In this document: positions 1 to 8,508 of the stretch, piece by piece
Layout of the letters: every line of letters begins with the position of its first letter
Numbering within the stretch: position 1 is the stretch's first letter
Assembly: GCA_934130175.1 (NCBI GenBank)
Contig: CAKOXP010000008.1
Location: 1-64,000, forward strand
From: an uncultured Bacilli bacterium
GTDB taxonomy: Bacteria; Bacillota_I; Bacilli_A; RF39; UBA660
Reading direction: 5' to 3'
DNA length: 64,000 bases
The notes under the pieces: generated by a model
Databases searched by the model: none
What the model was told of the DNA's origin: nothing
Seen by the model: only the letters and a program-made list of their open reading frames with translations
Position numbers and translations under genes: made by a program

Positions 1-60
1 TATAATATACCATTTTATTAACGATTTAGCAACTTTTTTCTTTATTTTGCGGGATTTTCC

Positions 61-101
61 ATTTAAAAAGAGATAACAACTCCTTACGGGATGTTATCTC
101 T
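61..101 (-). terminator. Rho-independent terminator of the Rpn-type gene
   Basis: A 10-bp perfect stem (69-78 with 92-101) is followed on the minus strand by a T-rich tail (complement of 61-68). It lies just past the stop of the gene ending at 130. Confidence 0.75.
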
Positions 102-129
102 ATATTTAACGTTTTTGCTTGATTTTTAA

Positions 130-1077
130 CTACTTTAGAGAATTTATTTTTTCTATAGATAAGCCTGTTAGCTCACTTATTAAGTTTATATCCATATTTT
201 TATTAAGCATTGCTTTAGCAATATTTTGTTTTTCAGCTAGGCTTCCTTGCTCTAACCCTTGTTCCAACCCTTGTTCCAACCCTTGTTCTAGACCTTGTTC
301 TAAACCTTGAGCCATTCCTTGTTCTATTCCTTTTTCCAATCCTTCAGCTAATCCTTCGGCTAACCCTTTTTCAATTGCTTCTCTTCTTAAGGAATTTTCT
401 ATTTTTCGGTTATCCTCTTCTGCACTCATAAATTCTCTAAAATCTGGATCTTGATTTACTTCTTCTAATGTTTTCATATACTTATCAACACTCCTATCCT
501 GAGATAGTTCTTCTAAAGTTTTTAATTCTTCTTGATTTAAATCTAACATTATTAAGTATTTATATTTCTCTATCTCATTTCTAGACTTAGAATACCATAT
601 ATCTTTTATCTTATCCATATTTATATCATATATTATTAAATTTTTGATATACTCATTTCCTTCTTCATCTCTTACTTTATAAATCCTTACTAACTCTTCT
701 ATACTTAAAGAATAACTTAAGTTAATTTGAATTACTAAAGTATCTTCATTATATTCATCTCCTTTCTTTACTTCATGGGAATATGTATCAAAGATGAATG
801 AGGCATTTCTCGGATGAAGATAATTCGGTTTTTCTGCGTTTACTTCTACTTGAATTTTTCCTATATTGGTTTGTAAAAATAAATCAAAATGTTTTCTTCT
901 AACATGAATGTTATCAACATTTCTTTCTAGATTTAAAAACTTAATATCTTCTATCTTTACATCTAGAATTGATTCTAATAATTTAGTTAGAATATCTTTA
1001 CTTTCCTCTTTCATGAACACCTCCTTAAAGGCTCGATCATTTCTACAGGTATAAAATTTACTGACTGTTTCAGACAT
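130..1077 (-). CDS. Rpn/PD-(D/E)XK family nuclease-transposase-like protein
   Basis: The 315-aa protein opens with the family's usual pattern: NDRAFKEVF near residues 13-21 and the catalytic-type strand FDLFLQTNIGKIQVEVNAE around 64-82. This matches the PDDEXK_2/Rpn family (recombination-promoting nuclease, formerly annotated as transposase). Known members cut DNA and are often scattered in genomes; function here is inferred from family only. The C-terminal third holds an acidic GL-x-x-G repeat (GLEQ units, roughly residues 240-280) encoded by nearly identical 12-bp repeats at 244-310, then a helix-turn-helix-like tail with NINLISELTGLS character. An AAGGATG ribosome site precedes the ATG. 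It is a lone gene with its own terminator. Confidence 0.75.
   Translation of the reverse strand: MSETVSKFYTCRNDRAFKEVFMKEESKDILTKLLESILDVKIEDIKFLNLERNVDNIHVRRKHFDLFLQTNIGKIQVEVNAEKPNYLHPRNASFIFDTYSHEVKKGDEYNEDTLVIQINLSYSLSIEELVRIYKVRDEEGNEYIKNLIIYDINMDKIKDIWYSKSRNEIEKYKYLIMLDLNQEELKTLEELSQDRSVDKYMKTLEEVNQDPDFREFMSAEEDNRKIENSLRREAIEKGLAEGLAEGLEKGIEQGMAQGLEQGLEQGLEQGLEQGLEQGSLAEKQNIAKAMLNKNMDINLISELTGLSIEKINSLK
244..310 (-). repeat. 12-bp tandem repeat encoding GLEQ units
   Basis: About five copies of a 12-bp unit (ccttgttccaac and one- or two-base variants) lie inside the nuclease gene. Because the unit is a multiple of three, copy-number change would lengthen or shorten the C-terminal repeat without breaking the frame. 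Confidence 0.8.
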
Positions 1078-1103
1078 TTTATCACATCCTTTCTCTTATC
1101 TAA

Positions 1104-1137
1104 AACAAAAAATAGAAGGAAAGCATTTTTCCTTCTA
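1104..1137 (-). terminator. Terminator of the phosphohexomutase gene
   Basis: A 10-bp stem (1113-1122 with 1128-1137) has a 5-nt loop and, on the minus strand, a T-rich tail ending near 1104. Confidence 0.75.
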
Positions 1138-1176
1138 TAATATTATTGTCTGTTAATTGGATTTTTCCTTAATTTT

Positions 1177-2550
1177 TTACTTATTTAGTTCATTGATTAA
1201 ATCAGTAAATTCTTTTTGTATACTTTCTAGTCTTTCTTCACTACTAGCTTCAAATCTGGCAGTTAAGTTAGGACCAGTATTACTTGCTCTCACAAGAGCC
1301 CATCCATCATCAAATAAAACTTTGATTCCATCTATATCTAAGAATTTATATCCTTTTTCTTTAGCATATTCACCTACTTTAGAAACAATTTCAAACTTAA
1401 CATCATCATTTGATGCAAATTTCAATTCCTCAGTTGAATAATATTCATTAATACCTGAAAGTAGTTCTTCAACATTTTTATCAGTATGAGATAAAATTTC
1501 TAACATTCTAAGTCCTGCATACAAACCACTATCAAAACCTAACCATCTATCTCTAAAGTAAACATGTCCTGATAGCTCTCCACCAAATGGCAAATCATTA
1601 TCTCTTACAGCAGCTTTAGTATAAGAGTTTCCAGTACGATAAGTAATACACTTTCCACCTAGTTTTTCTACTTCATCACTAAATGATTTAGAGCACTTTA
1701 CATCACATAAGAATTCCTTTTTAGAAACTTTATTAATAATATCTCTAACTACTATAATCATATACTTATCAGTTGGAATAAACTTAGCAGTATTTGAAAC
1801 CATTCCCATTCTATCACCATCACCATCAAAAGAAAGTCCAATATCGGCGTTCTCTTCTAGTACCTTTTTCTTTAATTGTTCAAGATTTTCTTCAACACAA
1901 GGGTCTGGATGATGATTTGGAAAAGATCCATCACTTACATCATTTATACAAACAATATCTATAGGAAACATACTGTATAACTTTTTCATTATAATACTAG
2001 TAGTTCCATTTCCTGGATCCAAAACTACTTTAACACGTCTAGAACCAAAATGTAGGTTTTCTCTAAATAAAGTTAAATACTCATCAGTTATATCATAATC
2101 TTCGATGGTTCCCTCTCCACTAGAAAATTCTTTCTTTAAGATGTAAGCTAAAAAGTCTTGAATTTCTTGTCCTTTACAATTACCACTTTCATCAAAAGCA
2201 AACTTAAAGCCATTATCATCTTTAGGATTATGACTAGCCGTAACCATTACTCCACTATATACTTTAAGTTTTAAGCAAGCATAATAATACATTGGTGTTG
2301 TACATAAACCTAAACTAATAATATCAATACCAGTCTCAGTAATACCTTTCATTAAAGCAGTATATAAATCATTACTTGATAATCTATTATCGTGTCCAAC
2401 TACACAAGTAGTCTTGCCAATACTTTTTATATAACTACCAAACCCAAGCCCAACAGTATAGGCTGTATCAACATCAAGTTCAGTAGGATAAATTCCTCTA
2501 ATATCATACCCTCTAAATATATTTTTATTTATGTTTTCCTTTATCTTCAT
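1177..2550 (-). CDS. Phosphomannomutase/phosphoglucomutase
   Basis: This enzyme of the alpha-D-phosphohexomutase superfamily interconverts hexose 6- and 1-phosphates, feeding nucleotide-sugar synthesis for wall and surface glycans. All four landmark loops are present: the phosphoserine loop TASHNP (about residues 104-109), the metal loop DGDGDR (about 243-248), the sugar-binding GGELSGH, and the phosphate-binding loop RASNTGPNLTARFE near the C-terminus. At 457 aa it has the usual length for bacterial PMM/PGM. The N-terminal IFRGYDIRGIYP motif fits the ManB/AlgC branch rather than GlmM. A GAGAGGA ribosome site precedes the ATG. Substrate preference (mannose or glucose) cannot be decided from the sequence. 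Confidence 0.9.
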   Translation of the reverse strand: MKIKENINKNIFRGYDIRGIYPTELDVDTAYTVGLGFGSYIKSIGKTTCVVGHDNRLSSNDLYTALMKGITETGIDIISLGLCTTPMYYYACLKLKVYSGVMVTASHNPKDDNGFKFAFDESGNCKGQEIQDFLAYILKKEFSSGEGTIEDYDITDEYLTLFRENLHFGSRRVKVVLDPGNGTTSIIMKKLYSMFPIDIVCINDVSDGSFPNHHPDPCVEENLEQLKKKVLEENADIGLSFDGDGDRMGMVSNTAKFIPTDKYMIIVVRDIINKVSKKEFLCDVKCSKSFSDEVEKLGGKCITYRTGNSYTKAAVRDNDLPFGGELSGHVYFRDRWLGFDSGLYAGLRMLEILSHTDKNVEELLSGINEYYSTEELKFASNDDVKFEIVSKVGEYAKEKGYKFLDIDGIKVLFDDGWALVRASNTGPNLTARFEASSEERLESIQKEFTDLINELNK

Positions 2551-2569
2551 TTTATCATTCCTCTCTTAA

Positions 2570-3644
2570 TTAATACGAAATATTTGTTTTTGCAACTTCT
2601 ATAACTGGACGAACACCTCTTTTGCCATAAAATAGCTCACCAGTTTCATCAGAGTTCCCATCTCCTGTTGAATCAACGTAGAAAGCATAAATTCCACGAA
2701 ATTCAGTAAAGAGTAACATAGCCATGTTTGTTTTATACATATCTAGTTTAGAAGAATGTGCATTTTCTAACCAATATCCATATGCATCATTTTTATTGTT
2801 TGAACTATATTGAGTACTTTCCATATAATAACTATATTGTTTTAAAATACCTTTTTGAAATGTACCATAATTTGAAATTGATTTTTTTAAATCTTCAATA
2901 GCTAATAATCTTGCAGCATACCCATTATAAGAAAAAGTTGTTGGTAACGTTCCAGATGATGCTATATTAGTACCAATTTCATTTGTTATCGTTCGAGATA
3001 TATTTTTTAAATTCACATTCTTCCATTGCTCTACAGTTGGTAATTGTTTAATAGCCGTTACTGGTCCATTATTATTACTACTACTTTCATCATAAGCAAT
3101 TCCTACTGTACTTGTAGGATTTGCACCATCTACGTTACTATAATAAATCAACATTGCAGTATCATCATCTAAATCTCCTAGATAGTAAAATCTCTCTGTT
3201 GCTTCATTATATACTCCATCTCCATTTACATCACAGTCAAATGCATCTCCATTTGTTAATGTTCCCTTTGTTCCAAGACTTCCATAGGTTATAGCATCAC
3301 CAAGTGAATAACCATCTGCTAAACAATAACCAGAGGTATCAGTATTTTCACATTTTTCTGTATGAAGACTTGTCGCACGCTTACACAATACTGGTTTACA
3401 ATAAGAACCTTTTGGACATTCTTTTTTAGCTTCTTCTATCTTCTTTGTTGCTTTAGTACTTATTTTATCTAAAGCATCTTGAACATTTGTTGCCCCTAAA
3501 TTGTCCGTATCTACATAATTTATACTTGTTGCCTGTATAATTGTCGATGCATATACACTAGTTCCGAGTAGTAGTAAACTAACTACCCCCCCCCAGTACA
3601 AATTTGTAATTATTATTTTTCATTATCAACTTTATTATTTTCAT
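2570..3644 (-). CDS. Secreted surface protein, frame broken at a nine-G tract (phase-variable candidate)
   Basis: Reading from the ATG at 3644 (AGGTG ribosome site, good promoter upstream), the frame runs through a basic N-terminus MKIIKLIMKNNNYKFVLGGG and stops at TAG directly after nine G (3586-3594). Adding one G, or removing two, joins it to a hydrophobic core (VVSLLLLGTSVYA) and 330 further residues. The only uninterrupted frame for the body would need the TTG at 3601, which has no ribosome site and gives no basic N-region. The mature part starts with the NVQDALDKI motif also found in the proteins at 18095 and 32519, then a domain (CKRATSLHTEKC ... GDAFDCDVNGDG ... GVRPVIEVAK) shared with the proteins at 53929 and 58377. 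That domain resembles DUF6273/lectin-like folds. Function is unknown; exposure on the cell surface is inferred. Confidence 0.8.
3586..3594 (-). repeat. Homopolymeric G9 tract inside signal-peptide codons
   Basis: Nine consecutive C on the plus strand, which is nine G in the coding sense. As sequenced the tract puts TAG in frame straight after it; 7 or 10 G would restore a full secreted protein. In an AT-rich genome such a run is conspicuous. Confidence 0.9.
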
Positions 3645-3668
3645 CTTTTCACCTTCCATTATAATTAA

Positions 3669-3697
3669 AGTATACTTTATTTTTTAATTCATTTCAA
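3669..3697 (-). promoter_or_regulatory. Promoter of the poly-G surface protein
   Basis: -35 TTGAAA (3692-3697) and -10 TATACT (3669-3674), with a 17-bp spacer, on the minus strand. The start codon is about 25 bp downstream, so the gene is probably transcribed even when its frame is broken. Confidence 0.7.
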
Positions 3698-3785
3698 TTG
3701 ATTTTCACTAAATTTACAACTTAACTTCACTCTATCTTCACAAAAAATGAATAGACTTATTATGTACAGAAAGGAGATATATAAA

Positions 3786-5273
3786 ATGTACTTATTTAAA
3801 AATGCTTTTAAAAATATTACAAGAAGTAAGGGAAAAAATATTTTGATTGGAATTATTATTACTGTAGTAACAACATGTACTTGTATTTCACTAGCAATAA
3901 ATAAAGCTGCTTCTAACTTAGTTAATAGTTATAAAACAAAGAATCCATTAGAAGTTAGTTTCAATCTAGATATGTCAAATTTAAGAAGCGCAACTGATAG
4001 TGAAAAAGAAAATTTTCAGTCACTAACGGTTGATAATATCAAATCCTATGGTGATAGTAATCTTGTAAAGGATTATTACTATACCTTAGAGACAAGCATA
4101 AATAGTAATGATGTTACAGCTATTGAAGGTAATAAAAAACCAAATGCAGATAATGACAATAACAATGAAATGAAAGATGATAATCATAAAAAATTTGATA
4201 ACTCAAATATGGGTAATTTTAGATTAACAGCTTATTCTAACTTTGCTTACTTAGATGATTTTACAACTGGTAATAAAAAAATCATTGAAGGTAAAATGAT
4301 TACTGGTGATAGTGATAGTAGTGAAATAGTTATTTCTAAAGACTTAAAAGATGAAAATAATTTAGAACTTAATCAAGAAATAACCTTTACAAATCCAAGT
4401 GATGATGAAAAAAGTTATACTTTTAAAATTGTAGGAATTTATGAAAATGAAGCTAGTTCTTCCACATCTAATTTCATGGATATGAATGTTTTAAATAGTG
4501 CTAACCAAATATATGCCAATCTAAATAGTGTTCAAAAAGTTTTAGATGATAATAGTAGTAATGATGAAAATAAGCTTGTAAGAAATAATGGTTTAACTGC
4601 TAAATTCTATCTAAATAAAAATAGCGATTTAAAAGAGTTTGAAAAAGAAGTTAGAAAAAAAGGATTAAGCAGTTATTATGAAGTTAGTACCAATGAAAAT
4701 GAAATTTTAGAAACATTAAAACCTATTCAAAATATCTCAACATTCTCAATTAATTTCTTAATAGTTATCATAATTATTGGTATCGTAGTTTTAACTATTA
4801 TTAATTTCTTAAATATTAGAGATAGAAAATATGAAATTGGTGTATTACGTGCTATTGGAATGAGTAAATTTAAAGTTACACTCCAATTAGTATTAGAAAC
4901 TTTCTTTGTAGCTTTCGCATCACTAATTATTGGTACTGCAGTTGGAATAATTTCTAGTCAACCTGTTACTAACTACATGCTTAAAAATGAAATAAACTCT
5001 TATAAAGAGGAAGTTGAAAATACTACTAATAATTTTAAAGATAATAATTTCCAGAGACCTAGCGAAAGTATGAAAGATGATAATATAAAAAAAGGAAAAC
5101 CTGGAGTTAATAGAAATATAGATTATGTAGATAGTTTGAAGGTTCATATTGATATCTTAACTATTATAGAATTATTTGGTGTATGTATCTTGTTAACTGC
5201 TACTAGTGTTATCACAGTATCCTTAATTATAAATAAATATAGTCCAAATAAAATACTACAAAATAGATTATAG
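3786..5273 (+). CDS. ABC transporter permease, FtsX/MacB type
   Basis: A 495-aa membrane protein with the MacB/FtsX plan: an N-terminal helix (about residues 20-40), a long extracytoplasmic domain, and three C-terminal helices containing the FtsX-type segment IRDRKYEIGVLRAIGMSK. It is unusual in carrying a charged, Asn/Asp-rich stretch of about 70 residues between the last two helices (around 410-480) and another low-complexity insert near 125-145. The start at 3786 follows AAGGAG; an in-frame ATG at 3747 has no ribosome site. Nine bases separate it from the ATPase gene, so the two form one exporter operon. By family it could export a peptide or lipoprotein, or sense antimicrobial peptides. 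The substrate is not evident. Confidence 0.85.
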   Translation: MYLFKNAFKNITRSKGKNILIGIIITVVTTCTCISLAINKAASNLVNSYKTKNPLEVSFNLDMSNLRSATDSEKENFQSLTVDNIKSYGDSNLVKDYYYTLETSINSNDVTAIEGNKKPNADNDNNNEMKDDNHKKFDNSNMGNFRLTAYSNFAYLDDFTTGNKKIIEGKMITGDSDSSEIVISKDLKDENNLELNQEITFTNPSDDEKSYTFKIVGIYENEASSSTSNFMDMNVLNSANQIYANLNSVQKVLDDNSSNDENKLVRNNGLTAKFYLNKNSDLKEFEKEVRKKGLSSYYEVSTNENEILETLKPIQNISTFSINFLIVIIIIGIVVLTIINFLNIRDRKYEIGVLRAIGMSKFKVTLQLVLETFFVAFASLIIGTAVGIISSQPVTNYMLKNEINSYKEEVENTTNNFKDNNFQRPSESMKDDNIKKGKPGVNRNIDYVDSLKVHIDILTIIELFGVCILLTATSVITVSLIINKYSPNKILQNRL

Positions 5274-5282
5274 GAGGTTACA

Positions 5283-5939
5283 ATGAGTATATTAAAAATA
5301 GATAATTTAAGTTTTACATATGATAAAGAAAAATTTGTTTTAAAAGATATTAATATGGAATTTGATAAAGGAAAAGTATATGGTATCTTTGGAAGAAGTG
5401 GAGCTGGTAAGAGTACTCTACTTTCCCTAATGGCTGGTTTAGAAACTTCTAAGTACGGGCATATTTATTATAAAGATAGTGATTTATTTAAGATGAATCT
5501 TGATAAATATAGATGTAATGAAATTGGAATTATTTTTCAAAGTTATAATCTTCTTCCCCAATTTAGCGCTATTGAAAATGTTATTTTATCAATGGATATT
5601 AGTAATATCAAAGGAAAAGATCGATATAAAAAAGCTCAAGAATTATTATTAAAAGTTGGTCTATCAGAAGATTTAATTAATCGTCCTGTTTTACAATTAT
5701 CTGGTGGTGAACAACAACGTGTTGCGATTGCTAGAGCACTATCCTATGAATCAGAAATAATTCTTGCTGATGAACCAACTGGTAATTTGGATCCTGAAAT
5801 GGAAGAAGAAATCATTGATTTATTGGTTGAAATTGCTCATAAAGAAAATAAATGTGTAATTATAATTTCTCATTCAAAAGCTGTCAAAGAACATGTTGAT
5901 GTTGCTTTTCAACTAGTCAGTGGCAAATTAAAAGTATGA
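5283..5939 (+). CDS. ABC transporter ATP-binding protein, MacB/LolD type
   Basis: A 218-aa nucleotide-binding subunit with Walker A GRSGAGKST (about residues 37-45), Q-loop FQSYNLLPQ, signature LSGGEQQRVAIARAL (about 139-153), Walker B ILADEPTGNLD and a switch His in IISHS. These are diagnostic of the MacB/LolD/FtsE class that pairs with FtsX-fold permeases. It energises the permease encoded just upstream. The ribosome site AGGAGG overlaps the end of the permease gene, which points to translational coupling. Confidence 0.93.
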   Translation: MSILKIDNLSFTYDKEKFVLKDINMEFDKGKVYGIFGRSGAGKSTLLSLMAGLETSKYGHIYYKDSDLFKMNLDKYRCNEIGIIFQSYNLLPQFSAIENVILSMDISNIKGKDRYKKAQELLLKVGLSEDLINRPVLQLSGGEQQRVAIARALSYESEIILADEPTGNLDPEMEEEIIDLLVEIAHKENKCVIIISHSKAVKEHVDVAFQLVSGKLKV

Positions 5940-5966
5940 TTAAATATTTCTTAATCATACTTTTTA
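5933..5966. terminator. Bidirectional terminator between the ABC operon and the CmpB-like gene
   Basis: An 11-bp perfect stem (5933-5943 with 5951-5961) is followed by five T on the plus strand. On the minus strand it is also flanked by T-rich sequence. It overlaps the stop codons of both converging genes. Confidence 0.8.
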
Positions 5967-6697
5967 TTATGTTTTCTCTCTTTTCTTGTTTCTTTCATTA
6001 ATTCTCTTATTTCATTAACTTTATTCTTTAATTCAATAACTCTTTCCTTGTCATGTCCTTCGATTTTAGGGAAAGCATTAAGTAATCTCTTAAGTAAGAA
6101 TGATTGTTTTCTTAAGGTTTCATTACGAAGTTTAATTACTTCTTCTGAGACATCTTTTTTAGCAAAATTTCTAGATGAAACTTTTAATTGAACTAAAACT
6201 ACTATTGATGTAATAAAATCAGTTAGAAAAATTGTCATTAAGACTATTGTTACAATTATTAATGTTTTTTCACTCATCATATCAAAAAATGGTAAAATTA
6301 TAGGATTTAGGAAATAGAATATTGCTACTCCACCAAGGCCGAATAATACTGAATTTAAAAGACAAATTCTTCCATCAACATTAAATTTTTGTTTAGAGTA
6401 ATCCCACCAACGCACTTTAAAAATCTTTTCCATAATAAGACTTGTAAAATACTCCATAACAGAACATATAAAACAACTCATTATAAATAGCGCTACTAAG
6501 TCATCTTTATATTTATACAAGAATATATACATTAAAACAACACTTGTCCCATATATAGGAAGATATGGCCCTATTAAAAACCCTCTATTCAAGACTAACT
6601 TTTTAGAGTGATAGGAACAAAAGCAAACCTCTACCAAATATCCAATTACCGAATACACTAAAAACATTAAAAATAAATAGCATACATTATATAACAT
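5951..6697 (-). CDS. Polytopic membrane protein, ABC_trans_CmpB family
   Basis: A 248-aa protein with about six membrane helices followed by a charged coiled-coil tail (about residues 180-248, rich in Lys, Arg and Glu). Conserved segments YSVIGYLVEVCFCS, NRGFLIGPYLPIYG and RWWDYSKQKFNVDGRICL are typical of the family annotated as putative ABC transporter permease CmpB. The biochemical role of that family is not settled. The ATG at 6697 lies six bases after AGGTGA; the longer frame from a GTG at 6706 would bury that ribosome site. It stands alone between two terminators. Confidence 0.75.
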   Translation of the reverse strand: MLYNVCYLFLMFLVYSVIGYLVEVCFCSYHSKKLVLNRGFLIGPYLPIYGTSVVLMYIFLYKYKDDLVALFIMSCFICSVMEYFTSLIMEKIFKVRWWDYSKQKFNVDGRICLLNSVLFGLGGVAIFYFLNPIILPFFDMMSEKTLIIVTIVLMTIFLTDFITSIVVLVQLKVSSRNFAKKDVSEEVIKLRNETLRKQSFLLKRLLNAFPKIEGHDKERVIELKNKVNEIRELMKETRKERKHNKKYD

Positions 6698-6760
6698 TAA
6701 TCTCACCTACTCTTATCTAAGTAACTATTAAGAAATATATCATTTTTAAGATAATTTGTC

Positions 6761-6789
6761 AAAAAAAGCACTGCATAAATCAGTGCCTT
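6761..6789 (-). terminator. Terminator of the uppP operon
   Basis: Stem GCACTG (6768-6773) with CAGTGC (6781-6786), followed on the minus strand by seven T. Confidence 0.8.
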
Positions 6790-6792
6790 TAA

Positions 6793-7629
6793 TTATAAAA
6801 ATAAGATTACAACAAGTCCTAAAACTAAACAGTAAATTGAAAAATAAATAAGTTTTCCTTCTTTAACAATTTTAGCAAACCATTTAGTAAAGATATATGT
6901 AAATATTCCTGCTAAAATAGCTGCAATTATATATAAGATATAAGTGCTACTAGAAATTGATAATTCAAGTAAATCTTTAATACCTAGAATTGATGTTGCA
7001 ATTGATATTGGAATATATAAGATAAATGAGAAATTAAAAGCTACATCTCTTTTTAAATTTCTAAACATTCCACCTACAATAGTTGCCCCACTTCTACTAA
7101 TTCCAGGAATAATACTTATCATTTGACAAAGTCCGATGATTATAGAATCTTTAAAGCTGATATCATTGCGATTCTTTTTCCCTTTAAAATCTTTAATTAA
7201 GAATAAGAATACGGCAGTTAGAAGAAGCATTATTCCTACAAACTTAACATTTTCTTCTAGTGCATCTAAAAGTCCTAACTTTGTTGCGATAAGTCCTGCT
7301 ACTCCTGCTGGAATTGTTGCGATTATTATTTTTAAACAATACTTAAAATCTAAACCTACTTCTTTATCTTTTCTACTTTCTTTATTAAAAATAAAACTAA
7401 AGAATGATTTTATAAGATTAACTATATCAGACCAAAATATAATTATGATTGCAATTAAACTTCCAAAATTAGTAATAGTTGCTAAAGTTCCAAAGTCTAT
7501 ATCGATACCACTATTTATTTTAGAAAGAATAGTTTGAAGTATTAAGACATGTCCACTACTAGATACAGGAATTGGTTCTGTAATTCCTTGCATAATACCT
7601 AGTAAAATATATTCAATCAACTCTTTCAT
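6793..7629 (-). CDS. uppP: Undecaprenyl-diphosphatase UppP (BacA)
   Basis: This integral membrane phosphatase removes one phosphate from undecaprenyl pyrophosphate at the outer face of the membrane, regenerating the carrier for peptidoglycan precursors. The family's active-site segments are present: GIMQGITEPIPVSSSGH near residues 13-29 (the Glu and Ser-rich loop) and PGISRSGATIVGG near 174-186 (the catalytic Arg and Ser). Length 278 aa and about eight helices fit BacA. The gene starts one base after the stop of the DUF368 gene, so they are co-transcribed. That pairing joins dephosphorylation with the proposed return flipping of the lipid. Confidence 0.95.
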   Translation of the reverse strand: MKELIEYILLGIMQGITEPIPVSSSGHVLILQTILSKINSGIDIDFGTLATITNFGSLIAIIIIFWSDIVNLIKSFFSFIFNKESRKDKEVGLDFKYCLKIIIATIPAGVAGLIATKLGLLDALEENVKFVGIMLLLTAVFLFLIKDFKGKKNRNDISFKDSIIIGLCQMISIIPGISRSGATIVGGMFRNLKRDVAFNFSFILYIPISIATSILGIKDLLELSISSSTYILYIIAAILAGIFTYIFTKWFAKIVKEGKLIYFSIYCLVLGLVVILFL

Positions 7630-7630
7630 T

Positions 7631-8494
7631 TTACTTTTCTCCTAATTTATAGCTTATTGTATAACCAAATACTAAGAAAATAATTCCTATTAAGATTTGG
7701 ATTATATCAAAACTAACTTTAATATTAAGCATTGTAGATATAGGAATAGCAATAATTGACGCTATAATAAATCCTAATACTCCAAAATAAGTTTTTGTCT
7801 CATATTTGTTAAATAAGAATTCAATTAATTTAGATATTAAAACAATTCCTAATAATACACCTACACCAAATACTCCTAAGATAAGGATGTTACTACCTAT
7901 ATTTTTTAAAGATGTAAATTCTTTGATAACAGCAATTACTGGATAATAATATCCAAGTAACATTAATACAAGTGAACCACTTACTCCTGGTATAACCATA
8001 GTAGCTGCTGCAATAACACCTACTAAAAATAATAATAAATAATTAACAAACCCCATATTACTTAAACTAACCTTTAAGCCTTCACCAAAGATAAGACTAG
8101 AACAAGCCATAAAGATTACTAAAGCAAATGTTAAAAGAAAGATTAAATAACTAGATGCTTGCTTTACTTCTTTTTTACCTTTTACCTTACTATAAAGCAT
8201 TGGAATTCCACCAATTACTAATCCCACAAAGAATAAACTAGTAGGAATTGGATAATGTTTGTATGAGTAGTCAATTACTCTACTAAGTGATGCTATTGCA
8301 AGTAAAATACCAATGGCAATAGGAGCTAAAAAACAAATGTTTTTCTTAAAGTTAGAAAAGAAATGACTTATTGCTCCTATAAAATCTTCATAAATTCCTA
8401 ATATTAAGGCAAGTGTCCCACCTGAAACTCCTGGAATAATATTAGCAATACCCATAATGAACCCCTTAACAACTAATACTAAATTATCTTTCAT
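7631..8494 (-). CDS. DUF368 membrane protein (PopT-type undecaprenyl-phosphate translocase candidate)
   Basis: A 287-aa polytopic protein with the twin DUF368 signatures GIANIIPGVSGGTLALILGIYE (about residues 15-36) and VIPGVSGSLVLMLLGYY in the second half, an inverted-repeat layout. Work on this family has implicated it in carrying undecaprenyl phosphate back to the cytoplasmic leaflet; the name PopT has been used. The assignment here is by family. The direct junction with uppP supports a shared role in carrier recycling. AAAGGAG lies before the ATG, and the gene follows the pyrophosphatase gene by 14 bp. Confidence 0.85.
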   Translation of the reverse strand: MKDNLVLVVKGFIMGIANIIPGVSGGTLALILGIYEDFIGAISHFFSNFKKNICFLAPIAIGILLAIASLSRVIDYSYKHYPIPTSLFFVGLVIGGIPMLYSKVKGKKEVKQASSYLIFLLTFALVIFMACSSLIFGEGLKVSLSNMGFVNYLLLFLVGVIAAATMVIPGVSGSLVLMLLGYYYPVIAVIKEFTSLKNIGSNILILGVFGVGVLLGIVLISKLIEFLFNKYETKTYFGVLGFIIASIIAIPISTMLNIKVSFDIIQILIGIIFLVFGYTISYKLGEK

Positions 8495-8508
8495 AAATTC
8501 TCCTTTAA

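Noticed and set aside
1157..1441. Plus-strand open frames opposite well-identified genes (for example 1157-1441, 7136-7537, 31660-32088, 40368-40682).
   Set aside because: They are shadows of uppP, ftsK, pheT and other recognisable proteins, without ribosome sites or protein-like composition.
2570..3601. TTG at 3601 as the true start of the surface protein, making it a normal gene.
   Set aside because: No ribosome site before it, the first residues are encoded by the G run itself, and a perfect promoter, ribosome site and basic N-region lie upstream in the other frame.
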